From contig NZ_BAEE01000019.1 of NCBI RefSeq assembly GCF_000241265.1, forward strand, positions 1-39,769: DNA of 39,769 nt. Direction: 5' to 3'. Numbering within the stretch: the stretch's first letter is position 1; each line of letters opens with the position of its first letter. Positions 1 to 7,645 of the stretch are shown here, one piece after another. The notes beneath the pieces are model-generated. The model did no database searches and was not told the DNA's origin. It saw only the letters and a program-made list of their open reading frames with translations. Position numbers and translations under genes: made by a program. This stretch comes from Gordonia araii NBRC 100433. Its GTDB lineage: Bacteria; Actinomycetota; Actinomycetes; Mycobacteriales; Mycobacteriaceae.

Positions 1-587
1 TATTCGTGCGGCCGGCCCGGTGGGCGGGTGACCGTCACGTGCGCGACGTCGCCGTTGATTCTGAGATTGGAGATGTTCACCGGCCTGCGTTCGAGGGGGT
101 CGATCGTGCTGTCATCGTTCGGGTCGTAATCCTCGTGTTCCCGGATCTGCCGGGCTTCGGACTCGCACAACAGGCTCAGCGTCTTCGGGGTGTTCATCGT
201 GTCGACGGCTTCGGCGAAGCCGTTGATCGTCTTGCTGATCTTGTCGGAGTCGCTCATCCCGAACCCGAACACGAAATACAGCGTCGCGCACACCGCAACA
301 ATCAGGACCACCAGCACACCGGCGAGACCGGCCCACAACCCCTTCCGGGACCGCGGAGGCGGCGGCGGTCCGTACCAGCCAGGCCCAGGCGGCGGCATCA
401 TGCCCGGCGGTGGCCCTGACCATCCCGGTCCGGGAGGCGGAGGTGGTCCGAGTAGCCCGGGTGGAGGTGGAGAAGCTGGATTGCCGCCCTGATACGACCC
501 CCCGACCGGTGGAGGCGTCTGTGGCGGTGGCATATACCCCGGGGGTGGAGGTTGCGGTCCGGACGGATGCGGCAGCGAATTCGTCAA
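1..587 (-). CDS. Proline-rich single-pass membrane protein, C-terminus beyond window edge
   Basis: The reading frame is open from a TTG at 587 down to base 1 and has no stop, so the gene is cut by the window start. About 80 N-terminal residues are rich in Pro, Gly and Gln. They are followed by a basic RSRKG, one membrane segment (GLWAGLAGVLVVLIVAVCAT) and an outer domain beginning SDSDKISKTINGFAEAVDTM. This layout resembles mycobacterial Pro-rich, membrane-anchored NTF2-like or DUF4878-type proteins (family placement is inference). The TTG lies 1 base after the stop of the preceding gene, with GGAG 7 bases upstream; the alternative ATG at 533 would remove 18 residues. Function unknown. It may be co-transcribed with the putative immunity gene, but its base composition is the normal high GC of the chromosome, unlike that gene. 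Confidence 0.75.
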   Translation of the reverse strand, partial: MTNSLPHPSGPQPPPPGYMPPPQTPPPVGGSYQGGNPASPPPPGLLGPPPPPGPGWSGPPPGMMPPPGPGWYGPPPPPRSRKGLWAGLAGVLVVLIVAVCATLYFVFGFGMSDSDKISKTINGFAEAVDTMNTPKTLSLLCESEARQIREHEDYDPNDDSTIDPLERRPVNISNLRINGDVAHVTVTRPPGRPHE

Positions 588-588
588 T

Positions 589-1320
589 CTAGCGCTCCAG
601 ACGTACAGCCATGAGTTGATCCAGCTCGTCAAAGAGCCGACCAAGCGTAAGCTCCACGCCGTTATTTCTGATAGCCTGTCCCACTTCCAAATCAGGCGAT
701 ACGAACAGGTCCACATCCGAAGGAATGCCAGTCACCCTAACAAGGCGACGAGAATCGACAATATCGCAACAATCCCACGTAAACAGATTCTCCCAATCTG
801 GAATTCCCTCGGGAAAGTCCATCCATTCAGCGAAAGTCATCATATATTGCGGAGGAGTCAACCCAAACGATTCACTGTCCTCAGCAGCAAATCCTGCATG
901 TACCGTTCGCAGAAAGGTCTGCACGGAAGGGGGTAGTGCGTCGAAAAAAGGAGGATCGTTGTCGCCGAACGTAGTTGGACTGAAGCCAGTCCACACACCC
1001 AAATCGCCACCAATACATTCAAACGCATACATCATCCAAGGATGATCGTCGTCGGGAACATCAATCACGCGAACATCAATAAGTGCTTCCTCCTTCGCAG
1101 CCGCGAATCGCGGAAGCTGCCCAAGAAAATCAGCATTCCATTGGGCGAAAGCAGCTTGCTTGCGCTCCTCCGGGTCACCCGACGCCGCAACCACCTCCCA
1201 CGACTCCGGAAGTCGCGAGGGGTCACCGGTAGACAGATCGTAGAAGGAGGGTACACCCCCGTCGTAGTTGGCAAAGACGGCTTCCAACTGCGCCTGATCG
1301 AACTCCTGCACTTCGCACAC
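589..1320 (-). CDS. Putative immunity protein paired with the upstream HNH toxin-like gene
   Basis: A 243-residue, strongly acidic, cytosolic-looking protein with no signal peptide or membrane segment. It starts 6 bases after the stop of the secreted HNH-nuclease-like gene, the usual order of a toxin followed by its immunity gene. Sequence such as LPPSVQTFLRTVHAGF and DLFVSPDLEVGQAIRNN is reminiscent of SMI1/KNR4 (SUKH) immunity proteins, but I cannot assign the family with certainty. GC is low for this chromosome (29 of 60 bases at 661-720), which fits an acquired gene. The GTG at 1320 has its purine-rich AGAGAAG directly adjacent; a GTG at 1311 has better spacing to that sequence, so the true start may be 3 codons later. 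The immunity role is inferred from position, acidity and composition. Confidence 0.72.
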   Translation of the reverse strand: MCEVQEFDQAQLEAVFANYDGGVPSFYDLSTGDPSRLPESWEVVAASGDPEERKQAAFAQWNADFLGQLPRFAAAKEEALIDVRVIDVPDDDHPWMMYAFECIGGDLGVWTGFSPTTFGDNDPPFFDALPPSVQTFLRTVHAGFAAEDSESFGLTPPQYMMTFAEWMDFPEGIPDWENLFTWDCCDIVDSRRLVRVTGIPSDVDLFVSPDLEVGQAIRNNGVELTLGRLFDELDQLMAVRLER

Positions 1321-1326
1321 CTTCTC

Positions 1327-2376
1327 TCAGCTAAGACCGTTGGCCTCAATAAATCGATCGATTATCTCCTGTATCTGGATACGTATCGAATCCTGCAGCC
1401 GCTTGTACTTTCGCTGCCATTCCTCTTCTATCCCGGACATACGCTCGACATCACGCGAACCCTTCATTCTGTTCGTCGTTTGGTTTAGCCATGCAAGGTT
1501 CAATGGCGAATTCATAAGCCACCACTGTTGATCAATTGTCAACTTCGTGAAGCCGGGCATCTGCAGGACTTCGACCTTCGGAACGATATGGTCTGGACTG
1601 ACCGCGGCCGTCCCCCTATTCGGTCCGATCTTGGCCTTAGTAGCGCCGAACGGCCTCCCTGTTGCCGGATTAATATCGGTTGGAGAAGGCTTTGGCTCGC
1701 CCTGCAACAGCATGTCTGAAGGATAAGGGTAGACGGGTGTCCTTGCTTCGCGGTCGTAGATGTCCCAGAGTTCACGAATTGGCGAATCGCTCGGGACATA
1801 GACATTTCCATTTGGTAGGCGAGGCATAGACTGAGTCGAGTACCCATTCCACTCCTTTGATAACCGATCCCTCGCAGCTTCCAACCTTCTTCTCGTAGCA
1901 TCTGATAACGCAACGAGCGGCGGCCCATACGCCTCTAGCTTCCCGGCGGTGAAATTACATGTCGCCATGCGTCCTTTGGCGGCACTTATTTCGGCGTTGA
2001 GCGCTTCCTTTTCGCTGTTGAGCTGCCTGGCCCTCGCGTTATACAGATCGACTTGGGACTTGTCGTAAGTGTTTACACCGCTCCCGGCGGCATTATGAGT
2101 CGCGATCCGGCCGCGGAGTTCGGCGACCTTCTGTTGAAGCCTGTTGGTCTCGGCGGCCGGCGCAGCGCAGAGCTGCGGCTTCGCGCCAGTACCGGGCACG
2201 GCTTTGGGAGTCGGCACGGGAGCAGGAGCAGGAGCAGGGGCCGGAACAGGTGCAGGATCAGCCCAGGACGCCGACGTCCCGATCGCCGTCTGTCCGGTCA
2301 CGAGACCGAAGATGACGGCCAGCGTCGTCACTAGCGCCAGGAACGTTCGTCGACGCCGTTCGTTGCGATCGGTCAC
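1327..2376 (-). CDS. Secreted HNH-endonuclease-like protein, candidate polymorphic toxin
   Basis: 349 residues. Order: basic N-terminus and hydrophobic signal segment (about 11-28) with likely cleavage near ASWA-DP (39); a PAPAPAP linker (41-56); a helical, probably coiled-coil part (75-138) bracketed by Cys70 and Cys140; a middle region; and a C-terminal HNH-type domain at about 258-310. In that domain DH (262-263) supplies the first histidine, Asn289 and Asn293 the central position, and Asn302/Lys305 (TNRMKGSR) the last motif. This matches DHIVP...N...N-x-x-K nucleases found in polymorphic toxins. The first third is 73% GC (44 of 60 at 2161-2220) and the last third 50% (30 of 60 at 1441-1500), so it looks chimeric. 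The start is the GTG at 2376. Nuclease activity is predicted, not shown; a periplasmic housekeeping nuclease is the alternative. Confidence 0.78.
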   Translation of the reverse strand: MTDRNERRRRTFLALVTTLAVIFGLVTGQTAIGTSASWADPAPVPAPAPAPAPVPTPKAVPGTGAKPQLCAAPAAETNRLQQKVAELRGRIATHNAAGSGVNTYDKSQVDLYNARARQLNSEKEALNAEISAAKGRMATCNFTAGKLEAYGPPLVALSDATRRRLEAARDRLSKEWNGYSTQSMPRLPNGNVYVPSDSPIRELWDIYDREARTPVYPYPSDMLLQGEPKPSPTDINPATGRPFGATKAKIGPNRGTAAVSPDHIVPKVEVLQMPGFTKLTIDQQWWLMNSPLNLAWLNQTTNRMKGSRDVERMSGIEEEWQRKYKRLQDSIRIQIQEIIDRFIEANGLS

Positions 2377-2430
2377 AGTACGGGGTCGCTTTCACTCGGT
2401 GAGCAGGCTCGGCAAAGCATAGACTGCCAT

Positions 2431-2566
2431 TCAGACACGCGCTGAACAGTAGACACAGTCACCCAGTGCGACCAGCGTCGGCTGCCCGGTCACGAGACCC
2501 ACCATGCCGATCACTGCTACCAGCGCTGGGGGTAGCCGACGACACTTGCACCTTACGGTCGATCAC
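2431..2566 (-). pseudogene. Decayed duplicate of the toxin's signal-peptide coding region
   Basis: On the minus strand a GTG at 2566 opens VIDRK, similar to VTDRN at the start of the toxin-like gene. After a frame change it continues RRLPPALVAVIGMVGLVTGQ, matching the toxin's LALVTTLAVIFGLVTGQ. The shared 14-base core GGTCTCGTGACCGG begins 67 bases after this GTG, against 69 bases in the intact gene, so a net 2-base loss explains the frameshift. The frame ends at a TGA at 2431, only 55 bases before the intact gene's start. It is best read as the 5' remnant of a paralogous toxin gene. Confidence 0.55.
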
Positions 2567-2611
2567 GACCTGGCTCACTTGCGCGAAGCAGGCACCCTTC
2601 AGCACGAGGAC

Positions 2612-2617
2612 TAAGCT
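2612..2617 (+). promoter_or_regulatory. -10 element (TAAGCT) for leaderless mrp
   Basis: TAAGCT fits the actinobacterial TANNNT -10 consensus and is followed by 7 bases and then the mrp ATG. Transcription would begin at or next to the start codon, giving a leaderless mRNA. No convincing -35 is visible. Confidence 0.5.
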
Positions 2618-2624
2618 GGAAGCG

Positions 2625-3767
2625 ATGACTAGCACAGCCCCCTCCGAATCCGCGATCCGCGCGGCACTCAGCAAGGTCGACGACCCCGAGATCGGCAAAC
2701 CCATCACCGATCTGGGGATGGTCAAGTCGATCGCCGTCGGCACCGACAACGCCGTCGAGGTCGTCGTGTACCTGACCACCTCCGGCTGTCCGATGCGCAC
2801 CGAGATCAGCGACCGGGTGCGGACCGCGGTCGCCGACGTCCCCGGCGTCGGCGCCGTCAACGTCGATCTCGACGTCATGGACGACGAACAGCGCACCGAG
2901 TTGCGCAAGAAGCTGCGCGGCGACCGATCCGAGCCCGTCATTCCTTTCGCCCAGCCCGGATCGCTGACGCGGGTCTACGCGGTCGCCTCCGGCAAGGGCG
3001 GCGTCGGCAAGTCGAGCGTGACGGTCAACCTGGCGGCCGCGCTGGCCCAGCGAGGGCTGTCGGTCGGCGTCCTCGATGCCGACATCTACGGGCACTCGGT
3101 GCCGCGCATGCTGGGCAACGACGCCAAACCGACCCAGGTCGAGCAGATGATCATGCCGCCGATCGCGCACGGGGTGAAGTTCATCTCGATCGGCCAGTTC
3201 ACCGACGGCAACACCCCGGTCACCTGGCGCGGGCCCATGCTGCACCGCGCCCTGCAGCAGTTCCTCGCCGACGTCTACTGGGGCGACCTGGACATCCTGC
3301 TGCTCGACCTTCCGCCCGGCACCGGCGACGTCGCGATCTCCATCGCCCAGCTCATCCCGGGCGCGGAAATCCTGGTCGTCACGACGCCGCAGCAGGCGGC
3401 CGCCGAAGTCGCCGAACGCGCCGGGGCGATCGCGCTGCAGACGCGGCAGAAGGTGCTCGGCGTCGTGGAGAACATGTCCTGGCTCGAGCTGCCCGACGGT
3501 ACGCGCATGACGCCGTTCGGCGAGGGCGGAGGCGAACGCGTCGCCGAACGCCTCAGCCGGGCGATCGGTGCCGACGTCAAGCTCCTCGGCCAGGTTCCGC
3601 TGGAGACGTCGGTGCGCGAGGGCGGCGACGCGGGCGTCCCGGTCGTGCTGTCCGCACCGGACTCCCCCGCCGGATCGGCGTTGCGCGCCATCGCCGAAAA
3701 GCTCGCGGTGCAGCGTCGCGGACTGGCCGGGATGAGCCTGGGGATCGACACGACCCGCCACGGGTAG
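2625..3767 (+). CDS. mrp: Mrp/ApbC-type Fe-S cluster carrier P-loop ATPase
   Basis: 380 residues. An N-terminal DUF59/MIP18-like domain (about 5-95, with TTSGCPM containing Cys55) is followed by a ParA/MinD-type ATPase with deviant Walker A GKGGVGKS (123-130) and DADIYGHSVPRML. The family carries and delivers iron-sulfur clusters in the cytosol. The two-cysteine CPxC element seen in many ApbC proteins after VENMS is absent here (it reads VENMSWLELPDG), so cluster binding may depend on other residues. The ATG at 2625 is chosen over upstream in-frame codons because a TANNNT -10 box sits 7 bases before it and homology begins here. It is convergent with tatB, as in the mycobacterial sigE neighbourhood. 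Confidence 0.93.
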   Translation: MTSTAPSESAIRAALSKVDDPEIGKPITDLGMVKSIAVGTDNAVEVVVYLTTSGCPMRTEISDRVRTAVADVPGVGAVNVDLDVMDDEQRTELRKKLRGDRSEPVIPFAQPGSLTRVYAVASGKGGVGKSSVTVNLAAALAQRGLSVGVLDADIYGHSVPRMLGNDAKPTQVEQMIMPPIAHGVKFISIGQFTDGNTPVTWRGPMLHRALQQFLADVYWGDLDILLLDLPPGTGDVAISIAQLIPGAEILVVTTPQQAAAEVAERAGAIALQTRQKVLGVVENMSWLELPDGTRMTPFGEGGGERVAERLSRAIGADVKLLGQVPLETSVREGGDAGVPVVLSAPDSPAGSALRAIAEKLAVQRRGLAGMSLGIDTTRHG

Positions 3768-3787
3768 CGGCGAGGAATCAGCCGGAT

Positions 3788-4216
3788 CTACGTGGCGTCC
3801 CAGTCGGTCACCGAATGCCGCTGACCGGACTTCGGCGCCATCGCAGGCAACTCCCGGCGCTCCGGCGCGGGGGGCTGCGGGGTCGGCGACGGCTCGGTCG
3901 TCTTCGGCTCGGGCAGTTCGGTGTAGGTCTTCGGGTCGAGAAGCGAGTCATCGCCACCCAGCAGGTGCTTCGCCACCAGGTTGCGGGGGTTCATCGACCG
4001 CAGTTCGTTGAGCTGGTTGAGCGGCTCGCGCAGATCGTCGAAATCCGATCCCATCTCTTTGCGCAGGTCGGCGGTCGCCCCGGTCGCGTAGTCACGGGCC
4101 TTGCGGATCCAGCTCATCATCGACGCGATGGCCCCGGGGAGGCGTTCCGGGCCGAGGATGATCAGGCCCGCGGCGATCAGCACCACGACCTCTCCCCAGC
4201 CCAGATTGGCGAACAC
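3788..4216 (-). CDS. tatB: Sec-independent protein translocase subunit TatB
   Basis: 142 residues. An N-terminal membrane helix ([19 protein letters not shown], about 10-28) with the characteristic Gly-Pro hinge is followed by an amphipathic helix ([25 protein letters not shown]) and a Pro-rich disordered tail. TatB works with TatC to recognise twin-arginine signal peptides at the cytoplasmic membrane. The GTG start at 4216 has AGGG 6 bases upstream and lies 8 bases after the htrA stop. The order sigE-rseA-htrA-tatB is the conserved mycobacterial one, which supports TatB over TatA. Confidence 0.92.
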   Translation of the reverse strand: MFANLGWGEVVVLIAAGLIILGPERLPGAIASMMSWIRKARDYATGATADLRKEMGSDFDDLREPLNQLNELRSMNPRNLVAKHLLGGDDSLLDPKTYTELPEPKTTEPSPTPQPPAPERRELPAMAPKSGQRHSVTDWDAT

Positions 4217-4224
4217 GTCGCGCC

Positions 4225-5715
4225 CTAGTCGCCAGCCGGAACGATCGACCCGCGGAACGTGCGGCCGTCACGCCAATACGAGAAGTCGACCTTCTCCCCG
4301 ACCTTCGTGCCGCGGACCGCGACGGCCAATTCGTCGGAGGACTCGATCGGGCGGCCGTTGAACTGGGTGATCACGTCTTTCTCGCGGATCCCCGCCCGTT
4401 CGGCCGGACTGCCCTCCACCACGTTGCGCACCTCAGCCCCCAGCACCCGCTGGTTGCGGACGGACACCGAGTTGAGGCCGATCTGCGGATGCACGATCTT
4501 GCCGTGCGCGATGATCGTCTGCGCGATCGGGCGGACCTGGTTGATCGGGATAGCGAAGCCCAGACCCATCGAGCCGCCACTGGTCGTCTGGATCATCGTG
4601 TTGATCCCGATCACCCGGGCCCGGGAATCGACCAACGGCCCACCGGAGTTGCCGGGGTTGATGGCCGCGTCGGTCTGAATGGCGTCGATCACCGCGTCGG
4701 TGGCACCGTCGTCGCCCGGGGGCAGCGACAGCGCGCGGTTGACCGCGCTGACGATGCCGCTGGTGACGGTGCGGTCCAGCCCGAGTGGCGAGCCGAAAGC
4801 GACGACATCCTCGCCGATCTGCAGCTTGTCCGAGTCGCCGAGGGCCGCGACGCTGATGTTGTTGACGTTGTCGACCTTGACGACGGCCAGGTCGCTCTTG
4901 GGGTCGCGGCCGACGATGCGCGCCGGCACGCGAGTGCGGTCGTAGAACACGACCTCCGTCGTCGCCCCCTTGTCGTCGGCGGCCATGGCCACCACGTGGT
5001 TGTTGGTGACGATGTAGCCGGACTTGTCGATGACCACGCCAGATCCGGTCCCCGAACCGCCCGATGTGCGCACGTCGATCGCGACGACGGCCTTCTCGAC
5101 GGCGCGCACGACCCGCGCGACAGCGGACCGAGGTTCCTCGCCGCCCTTGTCGTCGTGTGCCGGCAACGTGACCGTCTCGCCGCGCGACGAAGAGTCCCCC
5201 GACGTGCCGAAAGCGACGACCAGACCACCGAGCAGGCCGATGACCAGCGCCAATGCGCCAAGGGTGAGGAGGGCCGGCCAGGCGATGCGCTGGCCGAGAA
5301 GCACTTCGCGAATTCCCAGCTTCGGCCCGGGATCGACCGGGTCGACGGATTCCGGGCGGGCTTTGGCCGGCGCCGCGAGATGTGCCTGGCTGTCCGGGTC
5401 GCGCCACGGGTCATCCGGGGTTTCGGGCTCCTCGACCTCGCCGTAGCGCGCGTCGGGGTCGCGCGAAAGACTCTCGGTCGCGTCGCTCGGGCGGCTGAAG
5501 GCCTCAGCGAGCACCGGGTCGGGCGCGGCGACGGTCGGCTGCGGCCGGTCGGGAGCCTCCGATGCCGCTGCGTCGAACGATCCACTCACCCCGGCGGGCC
5601 GGCCGAACACGGCCGTCGTCTGCGGCGAGATCGGGGCGTGTCGCGGCCCGGGCTTCGCCAGCGGGGCGCGCGGAGGGATCGGGGCGCCTCGGGCGGCCCA
5701 CTCTTCGTTGGTCAC
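4225..5715 (-). CDS. htrA: HtrA/DegP-family membrane-anchored serine protease with PDZ domain
   Basis: 496 residues from GTG 5715. A long disordered cytoplasmic N-terminus (1-140) precedes one membrane helix (about 146-169) and an extracytoplasmic trypsin-like domain with the catalytic triad His240 (VTNNHVV), Asp275 (SDLAVVK) and Ser357 (NPGNSGGPL). A PDZ domain (about 412-490, [15 protein letters not shown]) closes the protein. The family degrades or refolds damaged envelope proteins. The start GTG overlaps the rseA TAG by one base, indicating translational coupling; upstream in-frame codons lie inside rseA. In mycobacteria the protein from this position acts in the SigE envelope-stress pathway. 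All active-site residues are present. Confidence 0.95.
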   Translation of the reverse strand: MTNEEWAARGAPIPPRAPLAKPGPRHAPISPQTTAVFGRPAGVSGSFDAAASEAPDRPQPTVAAPDPVLAEAFSRPSDATESLSRDPDARYGEVEEPETPDDPWRDPDSQAHLAAPAKARPESVDPVDPGPKLGIREVLLGQRIAWPALLTLGALALVIGLLGGLVVAFGTSGDSSSRGETVTLPAHDDKGGEEPRSAVARVVRAVEKAVVAIDVRTSGGSGTGSGVVIDKSGYIVTNNHVVAMAADDKGATTEVVFYDRTRVPARIVGRDPKSDLAVVKVDNVNNISVAALGDSDKLQIGEDVVAFGSPLGLDRTVTSGIVSAVNRALSLPPGDDGATDAVIDAIQTDAAINPGNSGGPLVDSRARVIGINTMIQTTSGGSMGLGFAIPINQVRPIAQTIIAHGKIVHPQIGLNSVSVRNQRVLGAEVRNVVEGSPAERAGIREKDVITQFNGRPIESSDELAVAVRGTKVGEKVDFSYWRDGRTFRGSIVPAGD

Positions 5716-6113
5716 TAACGGCCTCGTCGAAAGAATCCTCGCGGGCGCGACGATTCCTCGACACGCGCCGCGACCTGGTTGACATCGAACTCGCGGGTCG
5801 GGATGCGCGAGAGCTGCCCGAGCAGATCCATCGGCGCCGTGATCGCCGACCCGCTCTCCCGCAGTGCGGCGCGCGCGGCCGTCTGCGAATCGACAGCTGC
5901 GGCACACATGGCGCACAGCTTCAGGTGGGCGTCGGCGCGGGCCACCGCGGTACCGGCCAGCTCACCGTCGACGTAGGCCGCGACGGCCTCCGGCGACAAG
6001 TGTTCGGTCGACGCGAACGGACGACCGCCCTGCGTGCCGGGAGCCCGGTAGTCCTGATTCGGGCGTAGCGACGATGCCGCCGGGGTCCATCGACCCGGAT
6101 CCAGAAAGTTCAC
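5715..6113 (-). CDS. rseA: Anti-sigma-E factor RseA (zinc-binding, ZAS type)
   Basis: 132 residues with the zinc-associated anti-sigma signature H-x3-C-x2-C (HLKLCAMC) and the conserved STEHLSPEAVAAYVDGEL segment of mycobacterial RseA. There is no membrane segment, so it is a cytosolic inhibitor that would bind SigE and release it on stress. It lies between sigE and htrA and overlaps htrA by one base. The GTG at 6113 is chosen because AGGAG sits 5 bases upstream; a further in-frame GTG at 6137 would add 8 residues and lacks such a site. In M. tuberculosis this family is regulated by redox and phosphorylation-dependent proteolysis; nothing in the sequence here tests that. Confidence 0.9.
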   Translation of the reverse strand: MNFLDPGRWTPAASSLRPNQDYRAPGTQGGRPFASTEHLSPEAVAAYVDGELAGTAVARADAHLKLCAMCAAAVDSQTAARAALRESGSAITAPMDLLGQLSRIPTREFDVNQVAARVEESSRPRGFFRRGR

Positions 6114-6213
6114 CGCCGCTCCTACGCTGTTGGCCACCTGCTCTTTGCAGCTTATCCGAACCTACCAACGATTCTCCGCGCAGCGCGGTTCCCGGGGTCG
6201 GGCGAATGACGGC

Positions 6214-6816
6214 TCAGCGCGACAGTGCGCACTCCGCGCGATTGGCGACCAGGTAATCGCGGATGCTCTGGCGACCGCGGTGAATGCGGCTGCGGACCGT
6301 GCCCATCTTCACGCCCAGCGTCGTCGCGATCTCCTCGTAGGACAGTCCCTCGATGTCACAGAGGACGACGGCGGCGCGGAACTCCGGTGCGAGTTGGTCG
6401 AGCGCGGCCTGCAGGACGGGGTCAAGGTTGGCGTCGGCGTAGATCTGCTGCGGGTCGGGGTCGTCGCCGGGAACACGGTCGTAGTCCTCCGGCAGCGCTT
6501 CCATCCGGATCTTGGCGCGCCGGCGCACCATGTCGAGGAAGAGGTTGGTGGTGATCCGGTGCAGCCATCCTTCGAAGGTGCCCGGCTGGTAGGAGGACAG
6601 CGAGCGGAACACCCGGATGAAGGTCTCCTGGGTGAGGTCTTCGGCGTCGTGCTGGTTGCCCGAGAGCCGGTAGGCGAGTCGGTAAACACGGTCCGCGTGC
6701 TCGGCCACCAGCTCGTCCCATGACGGCATCAGGCTCGCGTCGCCGGTCGCGTCGAAACGCGCGGTGCCGGTGACGGCCTCGGTGGATTCAGATTGCTCGG
6801 TGGACCGGGTCGTCAT
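6214..6816 (-). CDS. sigE: ECF RNA polymerase sigma factor SigE
   Basis: 200 residues. Region 2 ([31 protein letters not shown], with [21 protein letters not shown]) and region 4 ([31 protein letters not shown]) are both intact and very close to mycobacterial SigE. The linker [20 protein letters not shown] is also typical. SigE directs transcription of envelope-stress genes. The ATG at 6816 gives a short N-terminal extension (SMPSWDEL begins at about residue 29); M. tuberculosis SigE is known with longer alternative N-termini. It heads the run sigE-rseA-htrA-tatB and is divergent from the O-methyltransferase. A purine-rich AAAGGGGAC lies 11-19 bases upstream. Confidence 0.95.
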   Translation of the reverse strand: MTTRSTEQSESTEAVTGTARFDATGDASLMPSWDELVAEHADRVYRLAYRLSGNQHDAEDLTQETFIRVFRSLSSYQPGTFEGWLHRITTNLFLDMVRRRAKIRMEALPEDYDRVPGDDPDPQQIYADANLDPVLQAALDQLAPEFRAAVVLCDIEGLSYEEIATTLGVKMGTVRSRIHRGRQSIRDYLVANRAECALSR

Positions 6817-6840
6817 GCGCTGTGCTCGTCCCCTTTCGCG

Positions 6841-6861
6841 GTCGGCTGGCTGGCAGCCGAC
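6841..6861 (-). promoter_or_regulatory. Inverted repeat in the sigE 5' leader
   Basis: GTCGGCTG and CAGCCGAC are perfect 8-base arms around a 5-base loop, 25-45 bases upstream of the sigE ATG and next to its likely ribosome-binding site. It could be an RNA hairpin tuning translation or a protein-binding site. No function is demonstrated. Confidence 0.4.
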
Positions 6862-6864
6862 TCG

Positions 6865-6898
6865 TTCACGGTCAACGCCACGGAGCCGAGCGGGTATT
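6865..6898 (-). promoter_or_regulatory. Possible ECF (SigE-type) promoter upstream of sigE
   Basis: On the minus strand GGAATA (a GGAA-type -35) is followed after 17 bases by CGTTGA (a CGTT-type -10), upstream of sigE. This resembles ECF promoters and would allow autoregulation, as known for mycobacterial sigE. It is a short motif match and could be chance. Confidence 0.3.
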
Positions 6899-7008
6899 CC
6901 TCATCGGCATGGTGTCGACGTTTGTCTGCCCCTCACCCTTGCCGACCGGATTGTGGCGGCTGTATGAGCGGCCTGAGTGTTGGCTAAGGATCCGGGACGC
7001 TGGTGGCC

Positions 7009-7014
7009 TACCCT
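7009..7014 (+). promoter_or_regulatory. -10 element (TACCCT) for the leaderless O-methyltransferase gene
   Basis: TACCCT fits TANNNT and lies 7 bases before the GTG at 7022. No ribosome-binding sequence is present between them, so translation from the transcript's first base is likely. Confidence 0.5.
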
Positions 7015-7021
7015 CATAGTC

Positions 7022-7630
7022 GTGACGGACAACACCTACGTCGAGTCGGCGATCGTCGAGGACGAGGCCCTGGTCGCCGCCCGGGGCCGCGCCCAGGAAC
7101 TCGGCGCTCCGACCATCTCCCCCGCCGTCGGCGCGATGCTGGCGCTGCTGGCCCGCGCGGCGGGTGCAAAGTCGGTCGTCGAGGTGGGCACCGGCGTCGG
7201 AGTCTCGGGTCTGTGGTTGCTCGCCGGCATGGCCGACGACGGGGTCCTCACCACCATCGATCCCGAATCGGAGTATCAGCAGGCGGCGCGCGAAGCGTTC
7301 ACCGCGGCGGACATCCCCGTCGGCCGGACCCGCCTCATCAACGGCTCGCCGACCGAGGTCCTGCCGCGTCTGGCCGATGCGAGTTACGAATTGGTCTTCC
7401 TCGACGGCGAGGTGCTCGATCACCCGCGCTACGTGACCGAGGCGATCCGCATCCTGCGGCCGGGCGGGGTGGTCGTCCTCCACCAAGCCGACGCGATGGA
7501 TCCCAGCCACACCGGGCCGGTCGCCGACGCGGTGCGCGAGGCCGCGCTCGTCGTCGCCGACGACGACCGATTCCTGCCGGTGATCATCCCGCTGGGCACC
7601 GGTCTGCTGGCGGCGGCCAAGGCGCGCTGA
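7022..7630 (+). CDS. SAM-dependent O-methyltransferase (Rv1220c-like)
   Basis: 202 residues of the class I O-methyltransferase family (COMT/CCoAOMT-like, Methyltransf_24). The SAM-binding motif I reads VVEVGTGVGVSGLWLL, followed by TIDPE (acidic residue contacting the ribose), INGSPTEVLPRL, and the metal-site-like VFLDGE. It is cytosolic; the substrate is unknown. It is divergent from sigE, the same arrangement as the mycobacterial orthologue. The GTG at 7022 is preferred to an upstream ATG because a -10 element lies 7 bases before it. It is convergent with manB, with 15 bases between the ends. Confidence 0.88.
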   Translation: MTDNTYVESAIVEDEALVAARGRAQELGAPTISPAVGAMLALLARAAGAKSVVEVGTGVGVSGLWLLAGMADDGVLTTIDPESEYQQAAREAFTAADIPVGRTRLINGSPTEVLPRLADASYELVFLDGEVLDHPRYVTEAIRILRPGGVVVLHQADAMDPSHTGPVADAVREAALVVADDDRFLPVIIPLGTGLLAAAKAR

Positions 7631-7645
7631 GCGCCTCCGGCCGCG

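Noticed and set aside
6793..7019. Small plus-strand frames in the sigE / O-methyltransferase gap
   Set aside because: They overlap the sigE start or leader, have no ribosome-binding site or family signal, and are Arg/Ser-rich shadows.
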